Shown here one piece after another: positions 47,404 to 58,537 of a DNA stretch of 64,000 nucleotides. Each line of letters opens with the position of its first letter. Positions within the stretch are counted from its first letter, which is position 1. Origin of the DNA: Adiantum capillus-veneris (Eukaryota > Streptophyta > Polypodiopsida > Polypodiales > Pteridaceae); the NCBI GenBank assembly GCA_014529385.2, contig CM043942.1, positions 28,637,469 to 28,701,468 of the forward strand. Reading direction: 5' to 3'. A program made the position numbers and the translations under genes. Below the pieces are notes generated by a model, which saw only the letters and a list, made by a program, of their open reading frames with translations, searched no databases and was not told where the DNA came from.

Positions 47404-47940
47404 TGTATGTGTGGGAGAGTATACCCCCCCAAGCTAGCCCCTAGCTTCCTTGGTCGACCGGCCCCCTTTGTAGCTCATGCTGGAAGTTGATTGGACTCCT
47501 TCAAGCCTAGCCAATCACATACAAAATGCATACCAAAAGACCATACTAGCCTTGGGACAAGTGTCCCCCTTTTCCCCTTTGAGAGAGAGGACTTGATAAA
47601 TGCATAAACAGTTAATTAAATTGGCTAAATTATCATTGGACCCCTTGAGAGGCCAACCAATAGGCTTTAGACACCTTATGAGGGTAACATGGAGAGAACT
47701 TGACATGTGCCCTTGTTTCTTCTTTAGGCAAGGCTTGACTTGTGTGAGGGCGGGTGTGTTGTCTCTCATGCTCCTACAATGAGGGCTCGCCTCCCCATGA
47801 GTAGGGATACTTGTTGACTTTGGAACACCTTGAGTCCCTCACGCACCTTAGTCATGGAGCCCCTTAGCACCTTAGTCATTAAGCACCTCAAGCACTTTAG
47901 TCATAGAGCACCTTAGCACCTTAGTCATTAAGCACCTCAA
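47321..47940 (-). repeat. Gypsy LTR copy 1, interrupted
   Basis: Nearly identical in order and sequence to 58,538-59,150 (TGCATTGGA.AAGGAGATGG, CCCCCCAAGCTAGCCCCTAG, TAGTCATTAAGCACCTCAA). It stops at CCTCAA (47,940), where the other copy continues GCACCTTACTCAG; CACTACAAC starts instead. Contains (GA)16 at 47,369-47,401. Orientation is minus, as for gypsy element G. Confidence 0.75.
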
Positions 47941-48210
47941 CACTACAACACGGCGCACAAAAATCGACGCAGATACCGACGAAATAAAGTTAGTTTTAAA
48001 ACTAAAAAGCGCTGAAATAGGCTTCGAAAAAGACGCCGGTATTGTTATGTCGGTATAAGTACCGGTAAACTATGCACCGGAATAAACTATGAAATGAGCA
48101 TCGAAATACGCAATGAAATAAATGTCGAAAATTATAAAGGATATTTCGACGCTTGTTCCGAAGTGTATACCGACACGTTTACCGTACTCTGTACCGACGA
48201 CCAAACAGGT
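47941..48210 (+). mobile_element. Left end of a CACTA-type element
   Basis: CACTACAACACGGCG begins exactly where the gypsy LTR is broken. Subterminal CCGACG, CCGGTA and TACCGG motifs recur on both strands over ~250 bp, as in CACTA ends. The matching right end (GTTGTAGTG) was not found before 58,538, so the element is incomplete or rearranged. Confidence 0.5.
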
Positions 48211-48986
48211 AATTTTTTTTGGGCAGAGAAGGTTGGGAACTAATGCTACATGTACTGCAGCAAAAGAAGAAAGCCCTCTCTGCCCAAAGTAAGAGTGCAC
48301 AAGCAACCGCACTCCACCTACAAGATGACGCTAAAGAGTGAGTGTATGACAATTAGCAAAATTGTCAGGATAACATAACCACAAAATCAAAATCTTGATC
48401 ATGGCATAACGGCATAAAGATTTTATAACCATAATGAAAACATGAGTCGAAAACTGCAAAACCATAAACATAACCTGTTTGCCATACCATAACCATTATC
48501 ATAGCTTGTTTGTCATACCATAACCATAACAGCCATACCATCATTGCACAACTATAACCATAACCATAACCATAATTGTAAAGAAAGAGGATGTAAGAGA
48601 GCTACACAAGACAAGCACAAAGCACACAGAGATGGAAAGCTTCTTCTTCTTCTCCCAGAAAAGAGAGTACAAAATGACTAAGTGCTAAAACTGAAAAGTA
48701 GCACATATGTACATGCAATCACTAAGTGTGAACTCGCTAGAAGCGTACTAGGCTGGCACTATAAGTGTAGTCTAGTTGTAGAATCACTGACAGAGATCCT
48801 CCGTGTCGGTCACCTAACGCGCCAGTGAGTAAATGCCATAAGCGGCCAAGACCCGTAGTGGATGCCAGCTCAAGATGTAGAGCTCGACATCTCAACAATA
48901 ATCATAACCATAACCATAACCATAACCATCACATGATTGCCATACCATCATAGCAAAACCATAACCTTAACTTGACTGCCAAATCT
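48211..48986. repeat. Degenerate ACCATA/ATAACC-rich tract and spacer
   Basis: Many ATAACCATAACC units at 48,370-48,590 and 48,895-48,975. The tract continues at 54,757-54,830 on the far side of element H, so it was contiguous before that insertion. 48,590-48,890 has no recognised feature. Confidence 0.6.
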
Positions 48987-49190
48987 CACTACAAGAGGTA
49001 CTTAATAGTAGCGACGCTCGTAGTGCGACGCTCAAACATGAAAAACCACGGCGTCGCTATAGGCGTCGCTATGAGCGTCGTTATTGTAACATAACGGCCC
49101 TCATAGCGACGCCTATAACGACGCCGTCAGGGCTTTAAAAAAAAACGGAGAGTGTCCGAAAACTTAGATCTCAGATTTGAGTTTTCGGCG
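48987..49190 (+). repeat. Left terminal and subterminal repeats of H
   Basis: TIR followed by TAGCGACGCTCG, GTGCGACGCTCA, GGCGTCGCTATAGG, GCGTCGCTATGAG, CATAGCGACGCC and relatives. In En/Spm such motifs bind the TNPA-type protein. A role for them here with the Ptta-type product is inferred. Confidence 0.8.
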
Positions 49191-49239
49191 CACGCTCAAG
49201 CAAGCAAGGTAACGCGCGCTCTCCGTCTCTCTCTCTTTC

Positions 49240-49243
49240 TTCT

Positions 49244-49288
<45 letters not shown>

Positions 49289-49401
49289 TGAGGAGAGGAA
49301 GGAGAGCTAGGTATGCTTCTTCCCTCTCCTCACTCTCATGTTCCCTTCCCCTCTTTCTCTCTCCCTCTCACACACACACACACACACACATTGTGTTTTT
49401 G

Positions 49402-49440
<39 letters not shown>

Positions 49441-49635
49441 ACAAGCATAAACAAAAAACGCACACACACATGCATAAACAAAGAATGCACACACACATTG
49501 AGAGAGGAAAAGAGAGAGAGAGCATGCATAAACCAAAAACGCACACACACATGCATAAACAAAGAACGCACACACACATTGAGAGAAGAAGAGAGAGAGA
49601 GAGAGAGAGAGAGAGGAGAAGAAGAAGAAGAAGAG
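49240..49635. repeat. (CA)n and (GA)n cluster with ATGCATAAAC repeats in H
   Basis: (CA)19 at 49,247-49,284, (GA)18 at 49,404-49,439, then four units of GCATAAAC(A/C)AA(A/G)AA(C/T)GCACACACAC with interspersed GA runs. The reading frames through it are dinucleotide artefacts. Confidence 0.8.
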
Positions 49636-49639
49636 AGTC

Positions 49640-50330
49640 TTAACATCGTAGGAAACTATCCCAAGAGACCTTAAAGATCTAGTCGAAAGGAGTTGAACTC
49701 AAGACCTGTTATTCATAAGGGAAATGGCATAACCAATCTATCACACTTCGGTGATAGAAAAGATATACCATTTTTCTCCTTTTTTTATTGGCGTGCACAC
49801 ACACCCACACACACACACTCGAGAAGAAGAGAGTTTAATCTAACGTCGTAGGAAACTAATTAAAGAGACCTAAAGATCTAGCGGACGAGGAGTTGAACTC
49901 AAGACCTGTTATTCAAGAGGAAAATTGCATAACCAATCTACCACACTTGGGTGATAGAAAGGTTATACCATTTTTCTCTTTTTATTGACACACACACACC
50001 CACACACACACACGCAAGAAGAAGAGAGTTTTAACGTTGTAGGAAACTATCCCAAACGACGTTAAAGATTAGGTTAGATGTAGACTTACGTTAAATTAGA
50101 TTTAGGTTTATTTAAGTTAAATTAGATTAGATTTATGTTTATTTTTAGTTAGATTTACGTTTGATTAGATTTATGTTTATTTACGTTAGATTTAGATTTA
50201 CGTTATATTATATTAGATTTAGGTTTATTTACGTTATATTAGATTAGATTTATGTTTATTTACGTTATTTACATGTTATTGAAGGGGGAATTAGCATAAC
50301 CAATCTACCACACTTGGGTGATAGAAAGGT
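49640..50330 (-). repeat. Tandem tRNA-like (SINE-like) units in H
   Basis: Two full units and a part of a third, ~190 bp apart. On the minus strand each has an A-box-like TGGTAGATTGG (about 49,933-49,943; 50,299-50,309; TGATAGATTGG at 49,733-49,743) and, 30-40 bases on, a B-box-like GGTCTTGAGTTCAAC (49,691-49,706; 49,891-49,907). That is the internal promoter spacing of tRNA-derived SINEs. No poly(A) or target duplication was seen. Confidence 0.45.
50065..50280 (+). repeat. TTAGATTTA(C/G)GTTTATTTA minisatellite in H
   Basis: About ten irregular units of TTAGATTTAGGTTTATTTACG. It resembles but is not the plant telomere repeat TTTAGGG. Confidence 0.8.
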
Positions 50331-50952
50331 TATACCATTTTCTTCTTTTTATCATTTAAGATAAGGTTAGATTTAGATTTTCATGTAGGCGCAACTCAGA
50401 GAGCCGTCGACGCTTGTCAAAAATGGCGAGAAAATTTCCTGCGCTCATAGCCTTGATAGTCCATGCGGACCAGCAATTCCACCTGCATGTTCGATTGCTG
50501 CTACCATACAATAAGCCGTCATGATTAGCTAATGGAAGAGCAAATTGAGCCTACACAGAAATTAGTGATGCAAGATGACGATTCCAAGGGTCACACACAC
50601 ACACACACACACACACCACATCCCGTCAAATCTAGAGTAAGAATTAAGTGCCTTGAGCAGATATCAGCTACATTGCAAGAATGGCGTACTTGCATGCTAC
50701 AAACAAAGATCTACTGTGAAAAGATGTTAAGATTCTATGAAATGCTATAGCTAGAGAAGAGGCAAAGGGGTTTTGTCCACTACATGCAGTATCATGTAGA
50801 CGTGGATGTGTAGATTTCTTGTACCCACAAATATAGGCACTGACCAATAAAGACGAGATTATAACCCGGTGGTTCTGATCTCCATGCACCTCTCGACCGA
50901 GGTATGCAGGGATGGACATGACTAGAGAATGTGAGGTAGTTTACAGTGTGAA

Positions 50953-51015
<63 letters not shown>

Positions 51016-51169
51016 AAGACGAAGAATGCCAATAGAAGATTAAATTTGTTGTCCAGGTTATAAGATTTTTACCCTCATTATGAGTAGTGACGAGGATGTG
51101 GGGCTGTCGAACTGAAACACCTATCTCTCAACGAGGATCTTATGTCCTTGTAATCATTGCAAGAATGGT
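50331..51169. other. H internal spacer with (GA)28
   Basis: Contains (CA)12 near 50,594 and (GA)28 at 50,957-51,012. The ORF at 50,532-50,750 has no recognisable domain. The 5' exon(s) of the TNP2 gene may lie here. Confidence 0.45.
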
Positions 51170-52024
51170 GTGCGACGGACAAGACGGGTTTCTTTGCAGC
51201 ACGTTCACGAATTTGGCGAGTTCAATCCATCTATTATAGATCGACTTGTTGCCAATTGTAACTCGTCGGACTCTGACGCTGGCCAACAGACAACAATCTT
51301 GCAACCCAATAGACGTGTTCGCAGGCGCTTTGGTCAAGCAGCATATGTGAGGCCACAAGATGCAGCCTCTGACAGCTCGGGGGATGATCATACAGACCAC
51401 ATTCCCAACGAGGCAATGTTTGAGCCCGAGATTGATGAAATGATCGAGACAATCATGGATTTAGAAAGGCTTATCTATGATGATATGAAAAGTGAAGCCG
51501 ATACGCCATTGTATAATGGAGCACGTGTGTCTAGATTGAAAGCGCTCCTGGTTCTTCTCAACATGCAGGCAAAGTTTGGATGGAGTGACACTAGCGTCAC
51601 AGCGCTTTTCAGGTGATCTATTACAATTAGTTTACTTTAATAAAACTCTAAATGTATAATGATCTGATAGATTTTTACACAATTATATCGTATGTTTATG
51701 TTGTGTAGATTGCTCAAAGAGCACATACTACCAGCTGATAATGTGATGCAAGATTCATGAGAGGAAGCAAGAAAGATCGGAGAAGATTCTCGTAGTGCAT
51801 GGACGTATGAAGGCTACCATGTGCCAATCACAACGGCATCAATGGAGGAGATCGGAGAAGATGCTCAGTCAGAATCCGTGGAGGTGGTGCCAGAGAAACA
51901 TCAAGCTGCTACTCTGTATGGGGTGCATGTAGAGGATCTACAAATGAAACCGAGGACATCTGTTTAAACGGAGAGCTCTATATAGATATAGGAAGTCATG
52001 CTGAGCTATGCGAGGATGAGAGAG
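51170..52024 (+). pseudogene. CACTA H: TNP2 transposase, N-terminal block joined to C-terminal tail
   Basis: An exon ending at 51,615 reads IDRLVANCNSSDSDAGQQTT ... DTPLYNGARVSRLKALLVLL and MQAKFGWSDTSVTALFR. The 'PLY.G...S.L...L.L......W....F..L' pattern opens TNP2-type transposases. A GT-AG intron (51,616-51,709) leads to LLKEHILPADNVMQDS, a TGA where the family has Tyr, then EEARKIGED. The catalytic domain, DUF4218 and DUF4216 are absent. Instead the text passes to a tail GELYIDIGSHAELCEDER (about 51,965-52,020), also found in relic K. So 2 kb or more of the gene was deleted internally. The start codon is not identified. Confidence 0.7.
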
Positions 52025-52051
52025 AGATCTCTTAAAGCCATAAATATTGTA

Positions 52052-52085
52052 TTTGAACAATTTTGCTCCGTTTTGTAAAAACTCT

Positions 52086-52144
<59 letters not shown>

Positions 52145-52640
52145 GATTGAAAATTCAGAGTTATGCACTTGCCTCTTCCATCACTCAAGTTGAATAGAAG
52201 AAGAACACTTTCTATTGTTGCTAGCCTTTGAACATTCCCAAGCTACAAGTACCTTCAAGTTCTTGTACGATTCTCCGTTTTGAACAATTTTGCTCCGTTT
52301 TGTAAAACTCTGGCTTTCTAAGTACCTTCCATGTTGTATAATGCTCTTTTGATTTTACGCTCACATCTTGGGCAATCCATGGCCACATGCAGCTCCACCA
52401 CCTGGTTTTTCGACTGCAGGATTTGATTGTGCTCTCTCTCTCTCTCTCTCTCTCTTTCAATTGAAAATTCAGAGTTATGCACTTGCCTCTTCCATCACTC
52501 AAGTTGAATAGAAGAAGAACGCTTTATGTATCTGCTAGCCTTTGAACATTCCAAAGCTACAAGCACCTTCAAGTTCTTGTACGATTCTCCGTTTTGAACA
52601 ATTTTGCTCCGTTTTGTAAAAACTTTGGCTCTCTAAGTAT
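52052..52640. repeat. Tandem duplication inside H (unit about 314 bp)
   Basis: GAAAATTCAGAGTTATGCAC occurs at about 52,148 and 52,461; ACAATTTTGCTCCGTTTTGT occurs at about 52,057, 52,283 and 52,598; CAAGTTCTTGTACGATTCTC occurs twice. A (CT)27 run at 52,087-52,141 and a shorter one at 52,433-52,454 lie at the same position in each unit. Confidence 0.85.
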
Positions 52641-52856
52641 TTGCGTCATTGCGTCATTGTATTTATATGCGTCATTGCGTCATTGTATTTAATGGTCTTT
52701 GCGTCCACTCCAGGTACATATGCTCTAGGTATGTTCTCACAAGCAGAGACAACAAGCACCTCTCTCTCTCTCTCTATCTCTCTCTATCTACTTGTCCATG
52801 TTTTCTACTCCATTCATTCAATATTAAGTTTAAATGTTCGTGTGTTTAATGCAGGT

Positions 52857-54163
52857 ATGGATGATGAGGAGTTTATTTCTTCTTTGTCACCCCAGCAGAG
52901 ACGGTGGTACATGGAGTGTCATCGCTCTGGCGCACCATCGCGCGTTCCTACTCCATCCGCATCTCCCTCTGTTTCGGAGCATTCAACGCGCTCCGAAGCT
53001 TCAGTGTTGACGAGACGATCTTCACACTCGTCTAGGCGCCGGCGCTCTAGTGGTGGAGGTGGCGATTGTTGTGGGGATGCCGCCACCGATGCTTCGACAT
53101 CGCCTCGTGTTCGACGAGGCTCTTTACCCTCCCCTTCTTTGCCCGTCCCAACACCAGCCACGGTATCGCCATCGACACCAGGTTTTGTGCGGCTGAATGC
53201 CGTTCCCCGCAGCTACACACCACTAGCTACTCCTCCAGGAGTCACTCCAGTGGACACTCCTCGCTTCGGGGCTCAGACTCCAGTGGAGACACCTGGCGTC
53301 CGTACCCCCGTTGACAAGCCACTAGAGACCCCTGCCGGGACACCCAGGTTCACGCGTCAGCGGCGATCCGTCGACTTCAGCGAACGGCATCATCTTGGAT
53401 GATGAAGGCAAAAAGGTGATTTCGCGCATGCGCGAGCTTTGCTGTCAGGTGTTTAGACACTACATACTAAACACATGGAGTAAAGTACGGAATGAATTAA
53501 AAGACAGAGTCATCAGCATGCTTCATGACGAGTTTCCCGTTCCAACACGGGATGACCGCTTCAATGAAGATGTGATGAAGGTTCGAATGCGCGAATACTG
53601 TAAGCATAAGCGTTTCGAAGTGCAAAAAGCAATCAAGCATGGGTGGAGCAGACCAGATTGACTTGCCAAAGAAGATTGGAAGAATGCGAAGAAAGCAGCG
53701 TGCGAGAATCCCAACAAGTGGAAGCAACAAAAGGAGGCAGCCAGAGCGCGAGTAGAGGCAGGGAGCTCGCACCACTTGGGGAGCGGTGGGTGGGCATCAT
53801 TGGAGGCTGATTTTGTAAGTGTTTTCGCATTGCTCTCTATGTTTGATAGTTTAGGGTTTATGGGATTTTAAATTTCAACATAATGGATTCTTTGTATGTT
53901 TTGATAGTGGTCGTTTACAGGACGTGATCCCACACCGTATGAGCGTGAGTACGTAGGTAGGAAGGGCTTAAACGCCCTTATAGACATCCTGAGTTCTCAC
54001 GGCAGCATGGTTAGTATTAGGGTTTATTCTTTTCTATTTATTGTATTGTTTTATAAAGGTCGCTATATGTTTATACTTACAAAAAGCTATCTTATTGTTT
54101 TTTTGCAAAATCCGACAGATACGCCGCTTGGACGCGATGAGACGTCTGATTAGAAGACGTTAG
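52857..54163 (+). pseudogene. CACTA H: Ptta/En/Spm-type gene, three exons, one frameshift and one stop
   Basis: A splice acceptor (TTTAATGCAG, ending 52,854) precedes ATG 52,857 (MDDEEFISSLSPQQRRWYME). A Ser/Pro/Thr-rich region with TP-repeats follows. A frameshift near 53,395 leads to the conserved part: FRHYILNTWSKVRNELKDRV, KHKRFEVQKAIKHGWSRPD, TGA (53,659), LAKEDWKNAKKAACENPNKW, AAARARVEAGSSHHLGSGGW. Exon 1 ends 53,814; exon 2 is 53,908-54,009 (WSFTGRDPTPYEREYVGRKG); exon 3 is 54,119-54,163, ending RRLIRRR and TAG. Both introns have GT-AG ends and phase 0. This is the Ptta/En/Spm family, probably a DNA-binding accessory protein for the subterminal motifs. Confidence 0.7.
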
Positions 54164-54530
54164 TTTAGCCATAGCCAGATAGCATTAGTTTCTTTTTGTC
54201 ATAGCTTATGTATCATGAAACTACTTTTATACGTCTTTTCGAAAACCATGTATATCTTTTAAATAATGACAATGGTTTGTAACTATTACATTTGCAAAGA
54301 TTAACAATCAAGTGATTTTGCCTCTGTGTACAATTGTCATTGATTTACTTTCATCAATTCACGCTTGTCAGTTTTGTATCTTTATTTTGCAAACAATACG
54401 TACTATGGATGATGGAGTTGATGATTATATTGTCTTGTGGGTGACTATTTTGGGTCTATATTTACCTTTGCACTTTTTTTCAAAGGTAAATAGACAAATG
54501 AATCATTCAATATGGTTGATGGGTTGAATG
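54164..54530. other. H 3' region of the Ptta-type gene
   Basis: T-rich probable 3' untranslated sequence; no further exon recognised. Confidence 0.45.
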
Positions 54531-54544
54531 CCCTGCCACCAAAA

Positions 54545-54756
54545 AAATTTCCTCTCGGGCGTCGCTATGACCATCGCTATATAAGGCTCTGCAGCGTCGC
54601 TATATAGCGATGTTTATAGCGACGCTTATAGATTTGTCATAGCAACGCTTATAGCGACGTCCCCGTATCGATGCTCATAGCGATGCCGGGGATTATAAAA
54701 ACCCAATGTATTTCCGTCGCTAAAAGCGTCACAAGAGCACACAACCTCTTGTAGTG
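54545..54756 (-). repeat. Right terminal and subterminal repeats of H
   Basis: GGGCGTCGCTATGACC, GCGTCGCTATATAGCGATG, TATAGCGACGCTTATAG, ATAGCAACGC and others, ending in ACCTCTTGTAGTG, the inverse of the left TIR. Confidence 0.8.
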
Positions 54757-54860
54757 TCTTAACCATAACATCTGTGCCATACCATAAACATAACCATAAA
54801 CCATAAACATAATCAATACAAAATTGTACATATGCAAACAAGTACTGAGTGAGAAGACTC

Positions 54861-54986
54861 TCATGGTAATGCCTCCCAGTAGACGTCCTCTCCCTCCTCC
54901 TGTAGCTGGGTCAAAAGGGCCACAAGTCCATGCTTGTACCCATACTTCCCCTCTCGGCGTGTCGCAGGGCGTTTCACGACAACTTC
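54861..54986 (-). CDS. Possible terminal exon, 41 codons, of an unknown minus-strand gene
   Basis: On the minus strand an acceptor TTTTGCAG is followed in phase 0 by VVVKRPATRREGKYGYKHGL then VALLTQLQEEGEDVYWEALP and TGA (54,861-54,863). Codon-like composition, a clean acceptor and a stop make it look like a last exon. Upstream exons would lie to the right, but none was found before the plus-strand gene L. Product unknown. Confidence 0.3.
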   Translation of the reverse strand, partial: EVVVKRPATRREGKYGYKHGLVALLTQLQEEGEDVYWEALP

Positions 54987-55135
54987 CTGCAAAATTATGG
55001 TTTAATCATTAGATAAATCTAATGAACGTCCTAGAATTGGAGGGAGTTTCCTGAACATGGAATGTATGACTAAAGGAAATAGGAGATTATAGGACGTATC
55101 CTTCCAAACCTTCTCTCTCCTTATTCTCTCACTGT

Positions 55136-57892
55136 TTGTGCGCTGACCTTAAAGAAATCCTCTCTTTCTTGCCCTGTTGCATACATGCTTCTTCTTCCAC
55201 CCCCACAAATGTCCTCCTTAAAAGACCCTTCTATCATCTACACATTGACCTGGATCCCCAATATACGCCACTGTGTAAGCGAGGAAAAACTAACATCAAA
55301 GTGACACCGATCATGACAGAGAGACTTAGAGCGGAGGGAGCAAAACACTTAGATATTTGGACAAAAGGATCACTCTATCCATTGAATCCCATGACCAATG
55401 CTTTCCCTGCATTTTCAAATCGCATTAACTTATTGACCTTTGCAGGTAATGGAGAGAATGGATTGCTTGGCTACTGTAAAGCTCTAAACAACAAATCAAA
55501 AACTTATAAATACATGGTGAAGCACCAAGCAAATGAGATTCAGAGACTTTCAAACTTGCATGATGAGGACCAAAAGACTGTAATGCAGCGCACAGAAGAA
55601 TCACAGATCTTGCGAACAAAGGTACGGTCATTACAAAACACAGAGGCAATGTTAGGCACTCGTGTGTGAAAGAAGAAACTACGAAATCTTGAAACGTTGA
55701 AGGTAGGCTCTGGTGGCCTTAAGAAAAGAATCCAAGCATTGAGGTGAGAATTGTAAACTGTCTAATTAATTTAAACTAATCTAAGTTTTTGTTTGTGTTA
55801 GTTATGTTTTCTTTATAGAGATTCCATCTATCCAGACAAAGAAAACATAGACCCGAAGGCCAATGTAGGAAAGCAGTTAAAGAGATTGATAACTAGTGGT
55901 CTTGCAAAGGATATCATGCATGACAAAAAGTTTAAGGTTTTGCAACGGGATGTCGTTGACAGATTCATCTCAAAGAATGCAGTGCCTGTCAAGCATATAC
56001 AGGGTGCATGGACTCCCTTGGAGTTAGTAAAAGAGGTTACTCAGCTATTCAACAATCTATCTCTTCCATGTTTGTGAAGAAGGGAACAAAATCTAAGCTT
56101 TTACCAACAGCTGCAAGTGTTTGGAAGGAAAGACTACATCTCAATAATGAATAGACAGACTTCATTGGATGTCCATTTCATATTCAAGATATTTATGCTC
56201 ACAGGAAACTATTGTCACTTATGATGAATACAACAATATCTTCATGGACCTCACTTTGTTGCAAACTAGAATGGTAGAGTTCTACAATATCACATTCAAA
56301 GAGACAGGTGGAGTTCTACATTTTGTTTTGAAGCTAGATGAGTGTGAGATTCTTAAAAAGAAGAAGCTAGAGCGAGTTACAATCACATTAATGAATAGGG
56401 CTCTTTCCAAATGTCCTACTGATGACCCTTCATACTTCAGTGTTCAATCAGAAACAAACATATGGTGGCTTGGTGCATTTCAGGTAATCCAGTTATCTCC
56501 AATTTTGCAGCTCTAGCAAGCCCTCTATTGTACCTAAATTTTAGATTTATTTTTCTTATCTCGTAAGGATTGATCTTGCAGGTAAAGAAAGAAGACCATG
56601 GCATTTTATTTTGGGTGTTCCATCAAACCCTTATTCTAGATATCATTGATAGGCAAATGAGTCGAGGAGAGGTATTGGTTGTAGATGGGAGAGGAAACTT
56701 TTAAGTTCAGTGGCATCTTGCCGGTGACCTCAAAACACTGAAGTGTATGTATAATTGTGGAATGGGTGCCATGGCAAAGTCTTCATACTTGTATTGTATG
56801 GAGCCTGTAAAAGTGATGGACCCAAAGTGGTGGCGAAAGGCTCCTACTTGTCACAATCAAGACTCTACCACTTGTTAATGTCCATATTTGTACAATGCAT
56901 GGTCTCTGCCGAATTGTAGAGAAGTTGGTATATCTGTACATTGGGTTTGCTTGGAAAATCAAAAAGTCATCTGAATGACAAATCGCTCTAGAGGCTTTGG
57001 AACTAGTTTTGTCAGATATTGGTCTACATGGGGGCAATGTGAAAATACAGCAGGACAAAAAAAGGTCAACCAATGAGAAAGATGTACCCTGCAAACCATC
57101 CATAGGTGGGGTCAAGGCACGCCGTTTTCTATCTAAACCTCAAGGTATGAAAGATGTGAAAGCTAACAAAGTGAGGGAGAGTATATCACTCTACCAACAT
57201 TAGCAAAGTTGAGTATATGCACTGGAAAAAACTTCATTTAGCAGTGAAAGACCAAGAGCCAACAACTCGCAATGCAAAGGGTGATGTGTGGCGTTCCATT
57301 GACATATTATTTCAAATGTGTGAGAATGATGATTGGTCGCAGGATAATCTCAACAAGTTTAAACAGAACCTTCAGCTATCTATACTGAAAAAATCCTTCA
57401 AGATAGCATGGACTGACACTCAAATCACTCATTACATGGTAAATTCAAAGCACCTCACATAGTCTTAGTACTAAGTTTGTGTTTAAATTTATAAATAAAT
57501 TTCTTGTTTTGCCGCACATTATTTTTAATCATTTTCCATACTTCATCCAAAAGTATGGGAATCCAGGTATATGGAACACCCAGGACCTGGAGAAGTCTCA
57601 TTACATGGCTAGAAATACCTACTTTAGACACACATAGCATGGAGGCTCTCGAAATAAGGTAAATAGTCTGAAGGAGTTATTTCAGTGGTTCTATTATAGA
57701 ATTATTCATCGCATGCAACAAAAGCAAGTATTGGCCTCTTCAGCGACCGTATAGGCAATCAGACATTTGCAACTTCAAAAAAGAAAGCGAGCAGACGCAT
57801 TCAACAACTCAAGTGCTCTTGAAAGTCAAATCACGTGGAGAGAGACAATGCAATATGCCAATCATCAATGGAACAAGAGAGTTAGAGTTTAG
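55136..57892 (+). pseudogene. Gene L: decayed multi-exon gene of unknown family
   Basis: At least five exon-like pieces. Exon a (to 55,743): TNIKVTPIMTERLRAEGAKH, then a Lys/Gln-rich coiled-coil-like part (VKHQANEIQRLSNLHDEDQK). Exon b from 55,819: SIYPDKENIDPKANVGKQLK. Exon c 56,205-56,483: ETIVTYDEYNNIFMDL to SETNIWWLGAFQ. Exon d from 56,582: VKKEDHGILFWVFHQTLILD, QWHLAGDLKTLKCMYNCGMG. Later pieces: VHICTMHGLCRIVEKLVYLY, DIGLHGGNVKIQQDK, and exon f 57,554-57,892: YGNPGIWNTQDLEKSHYMAR, then FRHT-stop-HGGSRNK. Introns are 75-100 bp with GT-AG. Stops at 56,702, about 57,610 and elsewhere. The 'DLEKSHY.A....F..T.HGG' block reminds me of uncharacterised, often repetitive eukaryotic proteins. A transposon origin is possible; start unknown. 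Confidence 0.5.
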
Positions 57893-58500
<608 letters not shown>

Positions 58501-58537
58501 TGGGGGGGCAGGATTTTATACCATGAAACTCTCATCT

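Larger units (their letters stand above)
48987..54756 (+). mobile_element. CACTA (En/Spm) DNA transposon H
   Basis: Terminal inverted repeats of 13 bp, CACTACAAGAGGT at 48,987 and its complement ending at 54,756, are flanked by the 3-bp duplication TCT (48,984-48,986; 54,757-54,759). Subterminal AGCGACGC/GCGTCGCT motifs recur about seven times in the left ~200 bp and about nine times in the right ~210 bp. Inside, in order: microsatellites, tRNA-like repeats, a TNP2 fragment joined to the TNP2 tail, a tandem duplication, and a Ptta-type gene. The TNP2 catalytic part is missing, so H is non-autonomous now. Confidence 0.93.

Noticed and set aside
50065-50280. Telomere-like repeats
   Set aside because: The unit is TTAGATTTA(C/G)GTTTATTTA, irregular and internal to a transposon; it lacks the regular TTTAGGG period.
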